The notes under the pieces were generated by a model. The model was not told the origin of the DNA, made no database searches, and saw only the letters and a program-made list of their open reading frames with translations. A stretch of 64,000 bases of DNA from Moanibacter sp964542645. Its GTDB lineage: Bacteria > Verrucomicrobiota > Verrucomicrobiia > Opitutales > UBA2987. Below are positions 54,037 to 62,684 of the stretch, piece after piece. Where the stretch lies: assembly GCA_964542645.1 (NCBI GenBank), contig CAZIUG010000006.1:1-64000 (forward strand), read 5' to 3'. Both the position numbers and the translations under genes were made by a program. Each line of letters begins with the position of its first letter. Position 1 is the stretch's first letter.

Positions 54037-55947
54037 TCACACTACTGTAACCAGGGCTTCACTTATAGGTCCTTGAGAAATACCGTCGATGTAAACCTCT
54101 GCAGTTATGAGCCTACGCCGAGAGTCGGGATCATTAGGGGCATCTCCCTTAAGACTCAACTTACCGTCCTCGCCAGGCTGCAACTCGATCGATTCGAGGG
54201 ATTCAGAGACCTTCCATCCGGGAGGGGGAATTAGACGAGCAGAAAAACTTGCGGTACGTTCAACGTTATTACGCAAAAGGACAGTGAAATCAATCGATCC
54301 TCCAGCCTTAACAGTGGAAATATAAGGAAGGAGACGGACCCAAAAGAGGTCGATAAAATGATCGGCAGGGTTATCCACCAGGTTTCGAATTACCCTCTCT
54401 TTGCGGTCTATAAAATCGACGTACTCTGCAAGACGCTGTCGGTCAAATGAATAGACATGCCTGTGTCCAGGACAGATCAGATCAGGCTGTACCGTCTGCA
54501 TCACTTCGGCACAGCGACGGTGCATACCAAGCTGAAAACTGTTTCGGAGAACGGTGGTCTGGAAAGGCCTTTGGACAATCTGATCCGCTTCAAGAACATC
54601 GTGGAAAAAGAGATTGTCTCCTGTAAATGCCACCTTTTTCCCATCGATTTGTCCGGCAAAAACACTGTGATATTCCGTCTGTCCAGGAGCAAAATAGATG
54701 TCAAAGGTATATTCTTCCCATTCGAATTGCTCCCCATCGGAGAGAATTCTGTCAATTCGAATGGGTTTGTGAAATGTGCACGGAGTCGAAGCCCATGCCT
54801 CCGGATCGGTCAGAACACTGGCAACAGAATCGAGGGCGTAGCAGCGAGTCCCGTAATGCCGCTGGAGATGAGGAATACCAGCAGTGTGATCATCGTGGAT
54901 ATGCGTGGGAACAACTAAATCAAGAGACTCAACTCCCCAGCGCTGCCGAAGTTCCTTAAGATGGTGTTCAACAAAACGCATGCGATCTCCGAGTATCCCG
55001 TGTTCGGCTCCAACCTGCATATGTGCCCACTGGCCGTGGCCGTAATCAATGAACATGGCCTTTCCCGAATCACTGAGGAGGACGTAAAAGAAGGAACAAG
55101 TCCAGTTGCCTCCCCAAAGAAGGTGACGGGAAATGGGTACGAACTTCGGTTCCGGTAGATAAAATGGCTCCAAAGCTGCATCTCTTCCCGCGGCAAGTAC
55201 GTCACGCCCAAGTGTATAGAGATCGATTAATCGCATCTCGAGTCGATCGATGTCGCCTAGAGGATCGTCTATCACCTCACCGTGGGAAGGGAGGAAGCAA
55301 GCACCCTCCCTGCTAGGGAAAAGCTTTCCTCCCACCGACTCACCTTTGATAAGATCGCGCAGAGCTTGGATCGACTCAAGAGTTAAGATTGCACCTGACA
55401 TATCCCCATATCGATTCTCCATCGCATGAAGTTGATAGAGGAGCCCATTTTTTCTCATGAGATCACCTGTAAAGCCTACTAACCTTCCATCGATCGTAAC
55501 CAAAAGCGAAGAAGATCCTCCGGTGTGCCCTCTAGCCGGCAAGACAAAGATTTCGTAGTCGTGCCAGGTAAAGATTTCGTAGTCGTCGAGTGTCGCATCG
55601 ACTGAAATATCAAATCCCAACGAGAAAAAATTGTTCCTGCAGTCATAATTGTCGTAGATCCGCCGCGCTTGCCAAAATAATTCGGCCTGATCGAAAAGAT
55701 GCCGCTCGTACTCTGGAACCGCCACCTTTGCACCCGATTCCTGCAAACGCAGATCACCCGAACACTGGTCCCTGTGGTGGTGGGTATGGAGAATCCATTC
55801 CACCCTCCTAACACCAATTTCGTCCAGATGATCTAAAACCCCTCCGGATCCGGCATCAATAAGCAAGGCTTCGTCCCCGTCTACCAGAACATAAACATTA
55901 CAAATATCCTTAAAACTAAAGAGATGGTCCGATAATTGCGTGAGCAT
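54037..55947 (-). CDS. Tandem double metallo-beta-lactamase protein with C-terminal beta domain
   Basis: 636 residues; AAAGGAT site before the ATG. MBL domain 1 (about 1-250): ILHTHHHRDQ with H56, H58, D60 and Gln61 where His is usual, ARGHTGG (H141), FTGDLM (D162), LPSHGE (H222). MBL domain 2 (about 275-525): VPTHIHDDHTAG, canonical H349, H351, D353, H354, then FTGDNLF (D444) and CPGHRHVY (H495); PGQTEYH has Gln where PGHT is usual. Residues about 540-636 resemble a NEW3/CARDB-type beta-sandwich (PPPGWKV, LQPGE). No signal peptide is seen. Confidence 0.75.
   Translation of the reverse strand: MLTQLSDHLFSFKDICNVYVLVDGDEALLIDAGSGGVLDHLDEIGVRRVEWILHTHHHRDQCSGDLRLQESGAKVAVPEYERHLFDQAELFWQARRIYDNYDCRNNFFSLGFDISVDATLDDYEIFTWHDYEIFVLPARGHTGGSSSLLVTIDGRLVGFTGDLMRKNGLLYQLHAMENRYGDMSGAILTLESIQALRDLIKGESVGGKLFPSREGACFLPSHGEVIDDPLGDIDRLEMRLIDLYTLGRDVLAAGRDAALEPFYLPEPKFVPISRHLLWGGNWTCSFFYVLLSDSGKAMFIDYGHGQWAHMQVGAEHGILGDRMRFVEHHLKELRQRWGVESLDLVVPTHIHDDHTAGIPHLQRHYGTRCYALDSVASVLTDPEAWASTPCTFHKPIRIDRILSDGEQFEWEEYTFDIYFAPGQTEYHSVFAGQIDGKKVAFTGDNLFFHDVLEADQIVQRPFQTTVLRNSFQLGMHRRCAEVMQTVQPDLICPGHRHVYSFDRQRLAEYVDFIDRKERVIRNLVDNPADHFIDLFWVRLLPYISTVKAGGSIDFTVLLRNNVERTASFSARLIPPPGWKVSESLESIELQPGEDGKLSLKGDAPNDPDSRRRLITAEVYIDGISQGPISEALVTVV
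55546..55586. repeat. Exact 17-bp direct repeat, period 24 bp, inside the double-MBL gene
   Basis: AAAGATTTCGTAGTCGT occurs at 55546-55562 and again at 55570-55586. It stays in frame and encodes DYEIF twice, eight residues apart, at residues 122-134 of the protein. Probably a small in-frame duplication. Confidence 0.8.
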
Positions 55948-56055
55948 GATTATATCCTTTCAAAGATTTCCACTCCTCTGGCAAGCCCCACTGAAAGATT
56001 AGAAGTTATCCTAATAAAACTTGCACCCAGAATTAAGTTCTAGCTATAAAATATC

Positions 56056-56126
56056 TGCGGGCGGCGGGAATCGAACCCGCGATTCAAGCTTGGGAAGCTC
56101 ACGTATTACCTCTATACTACGCCCGC
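56056..56126 (-). tRNA. tRNA-Gly (anticodon CCC)
   Basis: On the minus strand the 7-bp acceptor stem is GCGGGCG/CGCCCGC, the D stem GTAT/ATAC, the anticodon stem TGAGC/GCTTG with loop TTCCCAA (anticodon CCC, reading GGG) and the T arm GCGGG-TTCGATT-CCCGC. The discriminator base at 56056 is A. CCA is not encoded. Confidence 0.95.
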
Positions 56127-56364
56127 GGCAGTTGTGCCTACGGACCCTAACCGTCCATTGAATTTGGTGACGGATGGAAAGACTGTCGAGTCTGGAGTGG
56201 CGGGAAGATTGAAAGGCTCACCCTTTATAATTCTCAACTCAATTTGAAGATGCTGTGGAGAAATGGGACTATAAATTTTCCAAAGTCTCTAAACTTTTCT
56301 ATCTCCGAGTCTTTTGATTCCTATCCCCCATTTTCTCGATAACTGAACAGAGAATACTAAAAAC

Positions 56365-57363
56365 TCACACCTGAAGATTTGTCCATCGGGGCAACTCAAG
56401 CACCTCTGGATTAACGACGGACTCCGGACGCCGGTTGGAGAGGATGGCAGCGACATTCTCCGCGGCTAATCTTTGGAGATCAAGAACAGATTCTTCAGAG
56501 TAAAAAGCGACGTGCGGAGTCGCAATCAGATTTGGCGCGTCGAGAAGAGGATGGTCATTGGGGAGGTGTTCGGGTTCAAAAACATCTATAGCAGCACCCC
56601 CGATCCATCCTTCCTTGAGGGCAACAGCGAGGGCATTGAGGTCGATGATTCCTCCTCTAGCTGCGTTGAGAACAAAAGCCCCCTGCTTCATTTCCCGGAG
56701 GCGTACTTCATTTATGAGATGTCGGGTATCTGGATTCAAAGGAGTATGAATGCTGAGAAAATCCGACCGTGAAACAACCTCGTCAAGACTAACTGGTTCC
56801 GCCCCACCCTTACGTATCGTCTCGTCGTCAATGAAGGCATCATGAGCAATTATCTTTAGGCCAAATCCAATAGCTTTTTCTGCCAAGGCCTGGCCAATCT
56901 TTCCGAACCCGAGTATGCCAAGGGTTCGCCCTCGGATCCGGTATATAGGCCTTCCTGAGGCTAAATCCCAATTCCCCTCCCGAATAGAAGAGTTGTAACG
57001 GCAAATGCTGCGCCCGCAGGCGAGAAGGAACGCCATGGCATGCTCGGCAACCTCATCCAAACAGTATGCGGGAACATTGGTCACGGGAATACCAAAACGA
57101 GTAGCAGCCTCGATATCAATGTTGTCTACACCGATTCCATAACGACCTATTACCTTAAGTTTTTTTCCGGCATCAATCACGGGCGCCGTTATGTTCCTGA
57201 AACAAGTCAAAATACCATCAGCATCGGCAACCAAGCGTATCAATTCTTCTTCCTCGCCTGTCTCGGCCTCAACTAGATTCGCTCCAGCTTTCTGCAACAC
57301 CGACGCCTCTGGCTCTGTCGACGGCCACGTGTAGTCAGTTACGATTACCAATTTGTCGTTCAT
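56365..57363 (-). CDS. D-isomer-specific 2-hydroxyacid dehydrogenase (phosphoglycerate dehydrogenase/CtBP-like)
   Basis: 332 residues. NAD-binding LGILGFGKIGQALA (GxGxxG), then LNAARGG with the catalytic Arg, DVFEPEHLP with the Glu, and ATPHVAFYS with the catalytic His. The substrate-binding domain opens with DYTWPSTEPEA. Compared with SerA there is no ACT domain. Substrates of this branch include 3-phosphoglycerate, glyoxylate and other 2-keto acids. It lies 238 bp to the right of the tRNA-Gly gene on the same strand. Confidence 0.85.
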   Translation of the reverse strand: MNDKLVIVTDYTWPSTEPEASVLQKAGANLVEAETGEEEELIRLVADADGILTCFRNITAPVIDAGKKLKVIGRYGIGVDNIDIEAATRFGIPVTNVPAYCLDEVAEHAMAFLLACGRSICRYNSSIREGNWDLASGRPIYRIRGRTLGILGFGKIGQALAEKAIGFGLKIIAHDAFIDDETIRKGGAEPVSLDEVVSRSDFLSIHTPLNPDTRHLINEVRLREMKQGAFVLNAARGGIIDLNALAVALKEGWIGGAAIDVFEPEHLPNDHPLLDAPNLIATPHVAFYSEESVLDLQRLAAENVAAILSNRRPESVVNPEVLELPRWTNLQV

Positions 57364-57978
57364 TTATCTAGGTTTCTGAATTCTAGGTTTATACTTGTAG
57401 GTGTCTTGGGGTAATGGGACTAATTTTTCAATTTCTTCGTCACGAATCTCATTTAAATGGATTCTAAATTTCTCAAGTCATTCCTCGATTTGGATTTCGC
57501 TGCCATTGTCCCTATGATGGCTTTCTCATAAATTTTGTCGATTCCACTTTTTTCGATTCTTCTAAAAGACCTGAAAGAATTTCTTATCTGCCCTATTAAA
57601 ATCGCGAGAATAAATATTTCCATTCATCATGAGCAATATCAGGAATTCATCGCCCTCTGATTCCCAGACTGTTTATTTAGAGACTCTCGAAAAACTGGGA
57701 TCTCCCACAAGTCTAGCTCGCTATTTCGAGAATTTAAGCTTCGAGAAAAAAAGTGTCCCGTATATGAACCTTCTTCACGTTACACCCGAGAATCCACTTC
57801 TCCAGAGGCCCTCGCCGGATCAAGGTATCCGGCATCTCAAAACTCTAAAGATTTTCAGGTTCACGGTTCAGCATTTCGAAAACCATAGTGTATTAAAAGC
57901 ATACTATCACTGAAAGTTCATGGATCCTCCTGGCTAATTCGGCCTTTACCCAATTACCGCGCCTAGGGAATTTTAAAG
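57364..57978. other. 615-bp region with only one weak small frame
   Basis: AT-rich DNA between the hydroxyacid dehydrogenase and recR. Contains the 94-codon frame at 57629-57913, described separately. No RNA gene, repeat array or terminator was identified. A region of this length could hold a small RNA that I cannot see. Confidence 0.4.
57629..57913 (+). CDS. Small hypothetical protein, doubtful
   Basis: 94 codons, ATG start with no clear ribosome-binding site. The translation (LEKLGSPTSLARYFENL, then a hydrophilic, Pro-rich tail) is not similar to anything I recognise. It occupies most of an otherwise empty 615-bp gap and does not overlap recR. It may be spurious. Confidence 0.25.
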   Translation: MSNIRNSSPSDSQTVYLETLEKLGSPTSLARYFENLSFEKKSVPYMNLLHVTPENPLLQRPSPDQGIRHLKTLKIFRFTVQHFENHSVLKAYYH

Positions 57979-58575
57979 CTAAAGATATTCTCTCCTTCCC
58001 TCCAGAGCACTCTTCAACGTCACAGAATCTGCGTAGACAATTCCACCACCACTCGGGATACCAAATCCGATTCGTGTTACTTTTATCCCACATCCGTCCA
58101 GAAATGATTCTTGCATGTAATAGCAGGTAGCCTCCCCTTCAATGTCATTACTGAGGGCGAGAATAACTTCGATGACCTCATTCTCGCGAAGACGTTTCTC
58201 CAAGGAACGAATATTGATGTCATCGGGACCGATTCCATTGATCGGGGATAGTTTACCGTGAAGAACATGGTACAGGCCACGGTACTCACCGGAGTTCTCG
58301 ATTGCGATGAGATCCGGAACATGCTCCACCACACAAATGAGATTCGAAATTCTCTTAGGATTACAACAAACCACACATTCCTCTTCTTCGCACAGATTAC
58401 CGCATTTTTGACACCTCCTAATTTTCTCAGCTGCCAGCTCCAGGATTGTGACAAGTTCCGGGAGGAGTTTGGGTTGCTCCACCGTTAGGTGCAACGCTAT
58501 GCGTTCCGACGAACGGTAACCCAGCCCAGGCAGCTTCTTGAGAACGCCCTGGAGTTTTTTAAATGAGGGAGTCAC
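57979..58575 (-). CDS. recR: Recombination mediator RecR
   Basis: 198 residues, the standard length, GTG start at 58575. HhH-like N-terminus (LPGLGYRSSERIALHL), zinc finger CQKCGNLCEEEECVVC (C55-C70), then the Toprim domain with CVVEHVPDLIAIENSGEYRGLYHVLHG. The C-terminal GIKVTRIGFGIPSGGGIVYADSVTLKSALEGRREY matches the family. RecR acts with RecF and RecO to load RecA on gapped DNA. No dnaX or YbaB homologue is directly upstream, where recR is often found. Confidence 0.95.
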   Translation of the reverse strand: MTPSFKKLQGVLKKLPGLGYRSSERIALHLTVEQPKLLPELVTILELAAEKIRRCQKCGNLCEEEECVVCCNPKRISNLICVVEHVPDLIAIENSGEYRGLYHVLHGKLSPINGIGPDDINIRSLEKRLRENEVIEVILALSNDIEGEATCYYMQESFLDGCGIKVTRIGFGIPSGGGIVYADSVTLKSALEGRREYL

Positions 58576-58981
58576 TATTCAGTTCGAAGCGCCGACACCC
58601 TACCTTTAGAATATGCGGAAAAATACTGATATGTCTCATGGCCAAATATTTAAATCTTACGATATCCCTCCTTATTCATTAAGCACTTTTTCAGTATGTT
58701 GGGATTGAAAATTCACGTATATTCCGATGCTAAATGAGACCTGGCCTAGCCCTGTTAAGGGCTTTCCTAATTTTTTCTCCATATTCTACGCTTGCTTAAG
58801 CAATTGCTTCGGATCCCAATATTTCCCATTTTAAGATTGTTTTCGCTGCCGCAATTATTCCGTATAACTGCCTCTTTGAAAAGAATAAACTATTCAGAAG
58901 AGGGATGATTCCCAATCTTTCTTAACACTATACCAAAACTGTTTACTGTTTACCTTTCACCCCCTATTCTGCCGCCCGATT
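58576..58981. other. 406-bp spacer between recR and hemF
   Basis: AT-rich region between divergent genes, expected to contain the promoters of recR and of the heme cluster. I could not place a convincing -35/-10 pair or Fe-responsive operator. Confidence 0.4.
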
Positions 58982-59893
58982 ATGGAAGCTATCGAAATGG
59001 AGAGAGTTCGGACCTACCTCCGGGAGCTCCAGGAATCTATTGTCACATCAATTTGTGGTATAGACGGATCAATCACTCCAAGCCGAGACAAGTGGACGCG
59101 AAAAAAGGGCGGCGGCGGCCTATCCATAATCGTTGAAGAAGGAGTCGTTTTTGAAAAAGGCGGGGTGAATTTCTCCGACGTTACTGGACGAAGGCTTCCA
59201 CCCTCGGCAACAGCCAAGCGACCCGAGCTTTCGGGGGCTAGCTTTGGAGCGGTTGGAGTTTCGGTTGTCTTGCACCCGCTCAATCCCTATGTGCCGACAA
59301 CTCATATGAATGTACGATTCATAAGCGCTACTAGATCAGGAGCACCACCAGTCTGGTGGTTTGGAGGCGGTTTTGATCTCACTCCATTCTATGGTTTTGA
59401 AGAAGACACCATCCACTGGCATAGAACGGCAAAGGCGGCCTGTGACCCTTTTGGTGGAGATCTTTACCAACGCTTGAAGGGCCGCTGCGATCAATATTTC
59501 TACTTGAAACATCGTAACGAATCTCGTGGTGTCGGGGGCCTCTTTTTTGATGACTTTAATGAGTTGGGCTTCGAAAAATCCTTCGCCTTTTTACGTCAAA
59601 TCGGAGATTCGTTTATCCCTGCCTATGAACCAATTGTTGAGAAGAGAAAGGATCACCCTTATTCCAGTCGGGAACGTGAGTTTCAGCTCTATCGTCGTGG
59701 GCGCTACGTCGAATTCAATTTGATCTATGATCGAGGAACCCTTTTTGGTCTCCAATCGGATGGCCGTACTGAATCCATTCTAATGTCGCTTCCCCCAACT
59801 GTGAAGTGGCGCTACGATTGGAAGCCCAGCCCGGGCTCAGCCGAGGAAGAACTCTATACTAAATTCCTTAGGCCTCGTCGATGGGTAGAATAA
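58982..59893 (+). CDS. hemF: Oxygen-dependent coproporphyrinogen III oxidase
   Basis: 303 residues, the usual size. HemF signatures are all present: GGGLSIIVEEGVVFEKGGVN, PYVPTTHMNVRF, PPVWWFGGGFDLTPFYG, KHRNESRGVGGLFFDD, GRYVEFNLIYDRGTLFGLQ. It converts coproporphyrinogen III to protoporphyrinogen IX with O2, cofactor-free in the cytoplasm. The gene is followed by hemE with one base between (stop TAA at 59891-59893), so the cluster is an operon. Presence of HemF rather than only HemN implies an aerobic lifestyle. Confidence 0.95.
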   Translation: MEAIEMERVRTYLRELQESIVTSICGIDGSITPSRDKWTRKKGGGGLSIIVEEGVVFEKGGVNFSDVTGRRLPPSATAKRPELSGASFGAVGVSVVLHPLNPYVPTTHMNVRFISATRSGAPPVWWFGGGFDLTPFYGFEEDTIHWHRTAKAACDPFGGDLYQRLKGRCDQYFYLKHRNESRGVGGLFFDDFNELGFEKSFAFLRQIGDSFIPAYEPIVEKRKDHPYSSREREFQLYRRGRYVEFNLIYDRGTLFGLQSDGRTESILMSLPPTVKWRYDWKPSPGSAEEELYTKFLRPRRWVE

Positions 59894-59894
59894 A

Positions 59895-60983
59895 ATGAAA
59901 ATTTCAAGAATGAATTCACGCGAACGTTTCCAACGTGCCTGCAGTTGTTTGCCAGTCGATCGGACTCCCGTTTGGATAATGCGTCAGGCGGGCCGATATT
60001 TACCCGAATACTTAAGGCTGAAGGAACGGTACACGTTTAAAGAATTGGTTTCAAATCCAGAGCTCGCCACCGAAGTAACCCTCATGCCACTGCAAAGGTT
60101 CGACTTTGATGCCGCCATTATTTTCAGCGACATCCTTATTATTCCAGAGGCTCTGGGGCAACCTTATGAGTTCCAAGACAAAGGTGGAATTAGTATGAAG
60201 TATCGGATCGATAGTCGATCCGACGTCGCCAAATTAGACTCATCCAATACAAGAGAAAAGCTGAACTATGTAGCGGATGCACTACGTCTCGTCCGAAACG
60301 AAATCGATAACAAGAAAGCGCTCATTGGTTTCGGGGGCTCCCCTTGGACCCTGGCAGCCTACATGGTAGAAGGCGGTTCCTCTAAAACTCTTTCCCGTAC
60401 CAAGAACCTATTCTATCAAGATCGGTTATGCTTTGATCGCCTTCTCTCAAAAATCACCAAGGCATTGATTGAGAGCTTCAACCTTCAGATCGAGGCAGGG
60501 GTCGATGTTTTACAAATTTTTGATTCGATGGGCGGCATTTGCCCAGCATCTGATTTTGATGCGATGTCTTTGCAGTGGGTAAAACAAATCGTCGACGCGG
60601 TGAAAGGGAAAGTCCCACTTATTTTCTTTTCTAAGGGAATGGCCCATCACCCGGATCTTTTAGTCACAACGGGAACCGAAGTCTTGAGTATCGACTGGAC
60701 CGTTTGCCTCCGGCAATTTGCCGACAAACTACCGGCCAAGCTTGCGGTGCAGGGGAATCTAGATCCAAATTTACTTACAACCGATCCGGCGACTGTAAAA
60801 GAAGCGACTAATAAAATCCTGCAAAAGATGGAAGGAAGACTAGGTCACATATTTAATTTAGGGCATGGAATCACTCCTACAGGGAAGATAGAATGTGTCC
60901 AATCTCTAGTTGAAGCGGTACATGAATTCACACCTAGCACCTCAACCTCTTTTGATAATTCGGTGAGTTCCACACCCGAATGA
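59895..60983 (+). CDS. hemE: Uroporphyrinogen decarboxylase
   Basis: 362 residues. Diagnostic RTPVWIMRQAGRYLPEY, FSDILIIPEALG, FGGSPWTLAAYMVEGG, LQIFDSMGG, HPDLL and FNLGHGITP. It decarboxylates uroporphyrinogen III to coproporphyrinogen III. It lies after hemF and overlaps hemG by 4 bp (ATGA at 60980-60983), consistent with coupled translation. A serine/threonine-rich tail of about 15 residues (TPSTSTSFD...) follows the conserved core. Confidence 0.95.
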   Translation: MKISRMNSRERFQRACSCLPVDRTPVWIMRQAGRYLPEYLRLKERYTFKELVSNPELATEVTLMPLQRFDFDAAIIFSDILIIPEALGQPYEFQDKGGISMKYRIDSRSDVAKLDSSNTREKLNYVADALRLVRNEIDNKKALIGFGGSPWTLAAYMVEGGSSKTLSRTKNLFYQDRLCFDRLLSKITKALIESFNLQIEAGVDVLQIFDSMGGICPASDFDAMSLQWVKQIVDAVKGKVPLIFFSKGMAHHPDLLVTTGTEVLSIDWTVCLRQFADKLPAKLAVQGNLDPNLLTTDPATVKEATNKILQKMEGRLGHIFNLGHGITPTGKIECVQSLVEAVHEFTPSTSTSFDNSVSSTPE

Positions 60984-62350
60984 AAAAAGTAGCAATCGTT
61001 GGCGGAGGAATTACCGGATTAACCGCTGCTCACAGGCTTCGTCAAAACCATATTGAAGTCACTCTCTTCGAATCCAGTAGTCGCATTGGAGGTGTCGTTC
61101 GGACCGAAGCTAGCAACGGCTTTCTTGCTGAAGCAGGGCCAAACTCTATCTGGCTAAAAGAAGAAAAGATTCTCTCTTTTTTTCATGAAATCGGCCTAAA
61201 GTCCGAGATGGTTGAAGCGGATCCTAATATCCGCAAGCGGTTCATCGTCCGTGAGGGTAGCCCCGTAGAGGTTTCCTCTACTCTTCTCTCCCTCGTAACC
61301 ACTCCAATTCTTTCCCTTTCCGGAAAGTTTCGCTTGCTCCAGGAGCCCTTTATCAAATCCGAGGACGAATCCCAAGACGAGAGTCTCGCTAACTTTGTAC
61401 GACGCCGGATTGGCAAGGAAGCGCTTGATTACGCCATTGACCCTATTGTTTCCGGTATCTTCGCTGGAGACCCAGAAAAGCTCTCTGCTCGATTTGCCTT
61501 TCCAACCCTGTGGAACCTCGAAAAAAAGTTTGGTTCACTCGTCAGAGGCCAACTTAAGAGAATCAAACACTCAAAAGCGACGGGCAAACGCATGAAAAGG
61601 CGAAGTGTCACTTTTAAAAAGGGGATTCAATCGCTTACTGACGCCATCGGCACGTCGCTCGGAGATTCGATTCGATTGAACTCAGACGTCAATCATCTGC
61701 TTTCAGATTCTAACTGGCGAATTTCATGGTCAAACGGCAAATCGGGCTCGTCCGGATCAGAGAAATTCGATGCGCTAGTTCTGGCCCTTCCCGCCTATAA
61801 ATGCTCACGTCTACTCTTTTCCGATAACGCAGACCAACCTCTCTCCTTTCTCAAAGAGATTGAATATCCTCCATTGGCGGTCCAAGTAATGGGCTTCGAA
61901 AGATCCAAGATTACGCATCCTTTAGACGGGATGGGAATGCTTGTGCCTGCTGTTGAAGGATTGAATATCCTCGGTACCTTCTTTTCATCAACCGCCTTTC
62001 CTGGACGTTCACCGGCTGGCCATGCTACCCTTACAACCTTTGTCGGAGGCGCCCGAAATCCCAATTTAGGTCAAAATTCCTCAACCCAACTTAAATCGCT
62101 TGTTCTGCAGGATCTTGAGAGGCTTCTAGGAGTGAGAGGAGAGCCGGTCTTCTCTCGATCCTATCTTTGGAATAATTCCATTCCCCAGTACAACATCGGG
62201 TACGGGAAAATCCTCGAAAAAATTAGTGAATTTGAATCATCCAACCCGGGAATCTTTCTCTCGGGAAATTACCGCAATGGGATCGCTCTAAGACAATGCA
62301 TAAATTCCGGTCTCGATGCTGCAGATAAGGTGATGTCTTATCTTGGGTAA
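60980..62350 (+). CDS. hemG: Protoporphyrinogen oxidase, FAD-dependent (HemY/PPO type)
   Basis: 456 residues. Begins KKVAIVGGGITGLTAAHRL, a FAD Rossmann GxGxxG, then FESSSRIGGVVRT, DPIVSGIFAGDP and the C-terminal FLSGNYRNGIALRQCINSG. These are the blocks of HemY/PPO oxidases, which oxidise protoporphyrinogen IX to protoporphyrin IX with O2. It is the third gene of the heme operon, with ATG inside the hemE stop (ATGA). Naming hemG/hemY differs between lineages. HemY-type is meant. Confidence 0.9.
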   Translation: MKKVAIVGGGITGLTAAHRLRQNHIEVTLFESSSRIGGVVRTEASNGFLAEAGPNSIWLKEEKILSFFHEIGLKSEMVEADPNIRKRFIVREGSPVEVSSTLLSLVTTPILSLSGKFRLLQEPFIKSEDESQDESLANFVRRRIGKEALDYAIDPIVSGIFAGDPEKLSARFAFPTLWNLEKKFGSLVRGQLKRIKHSKATGKRMKRRSVTFKKGIQSLTDAIGTSLGDSIRLNSDVNHLLSDSNWRISWSNGKSGSSGSEKFDALVLALPAYKCSRLLFSDNADQPLSFLKEIEYPPLAVQVMGFERSKITHPLDGMGMLVPAVEGLNILGTFFSSTAFPGRSPAGHATLTTFVGGARNPNLGQNSSTQLKSLVLQDLERLLGVRGEPVFSRSYLWNNSIPQYNIGYGKILEKISEFESSNPGIFLSGNYRNGIALRQCINSGLDAADKVMSYLG

Positions 62351-62684
62351 AAATAGATTGGGTTTCCCTAAGAGACTTAACGACTCGGAATTTTTTGGAA
62401 TGCAAACCCTGCTTTATTCAGTAACTTTCTTACAATCTAGTCGCTCAAGACAACGCATATAGCCTTTTCCTAAACCAGCACAAAGAATCGGGACAAAAAC
62501 CAAGGAATAATATTCGAGTTTAATCTGAAGATAGAACCCTCGATTATAAATCCAGTTTTCTGGGTATATTAAACTAATAGGAATCCTTGAGTTCGAGGGA
62601 TTTTCTCATTCGCCCTTTGTGCCTCTTATCAGTTTCTTATTGCTGATTATCTTCAGATCCAGATACGAATGTGCATCTTTAAAA
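62351..62684. other. 334-bp spacer between hemG and hemH
   Basis: AT-rich; contains a 22-codon leader frame reading into hemH that starts at GTG 62619 and has hydrophobic residues, which I do not accept as coding. No terminator or promoter is obvious. Confidence 0.35.
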
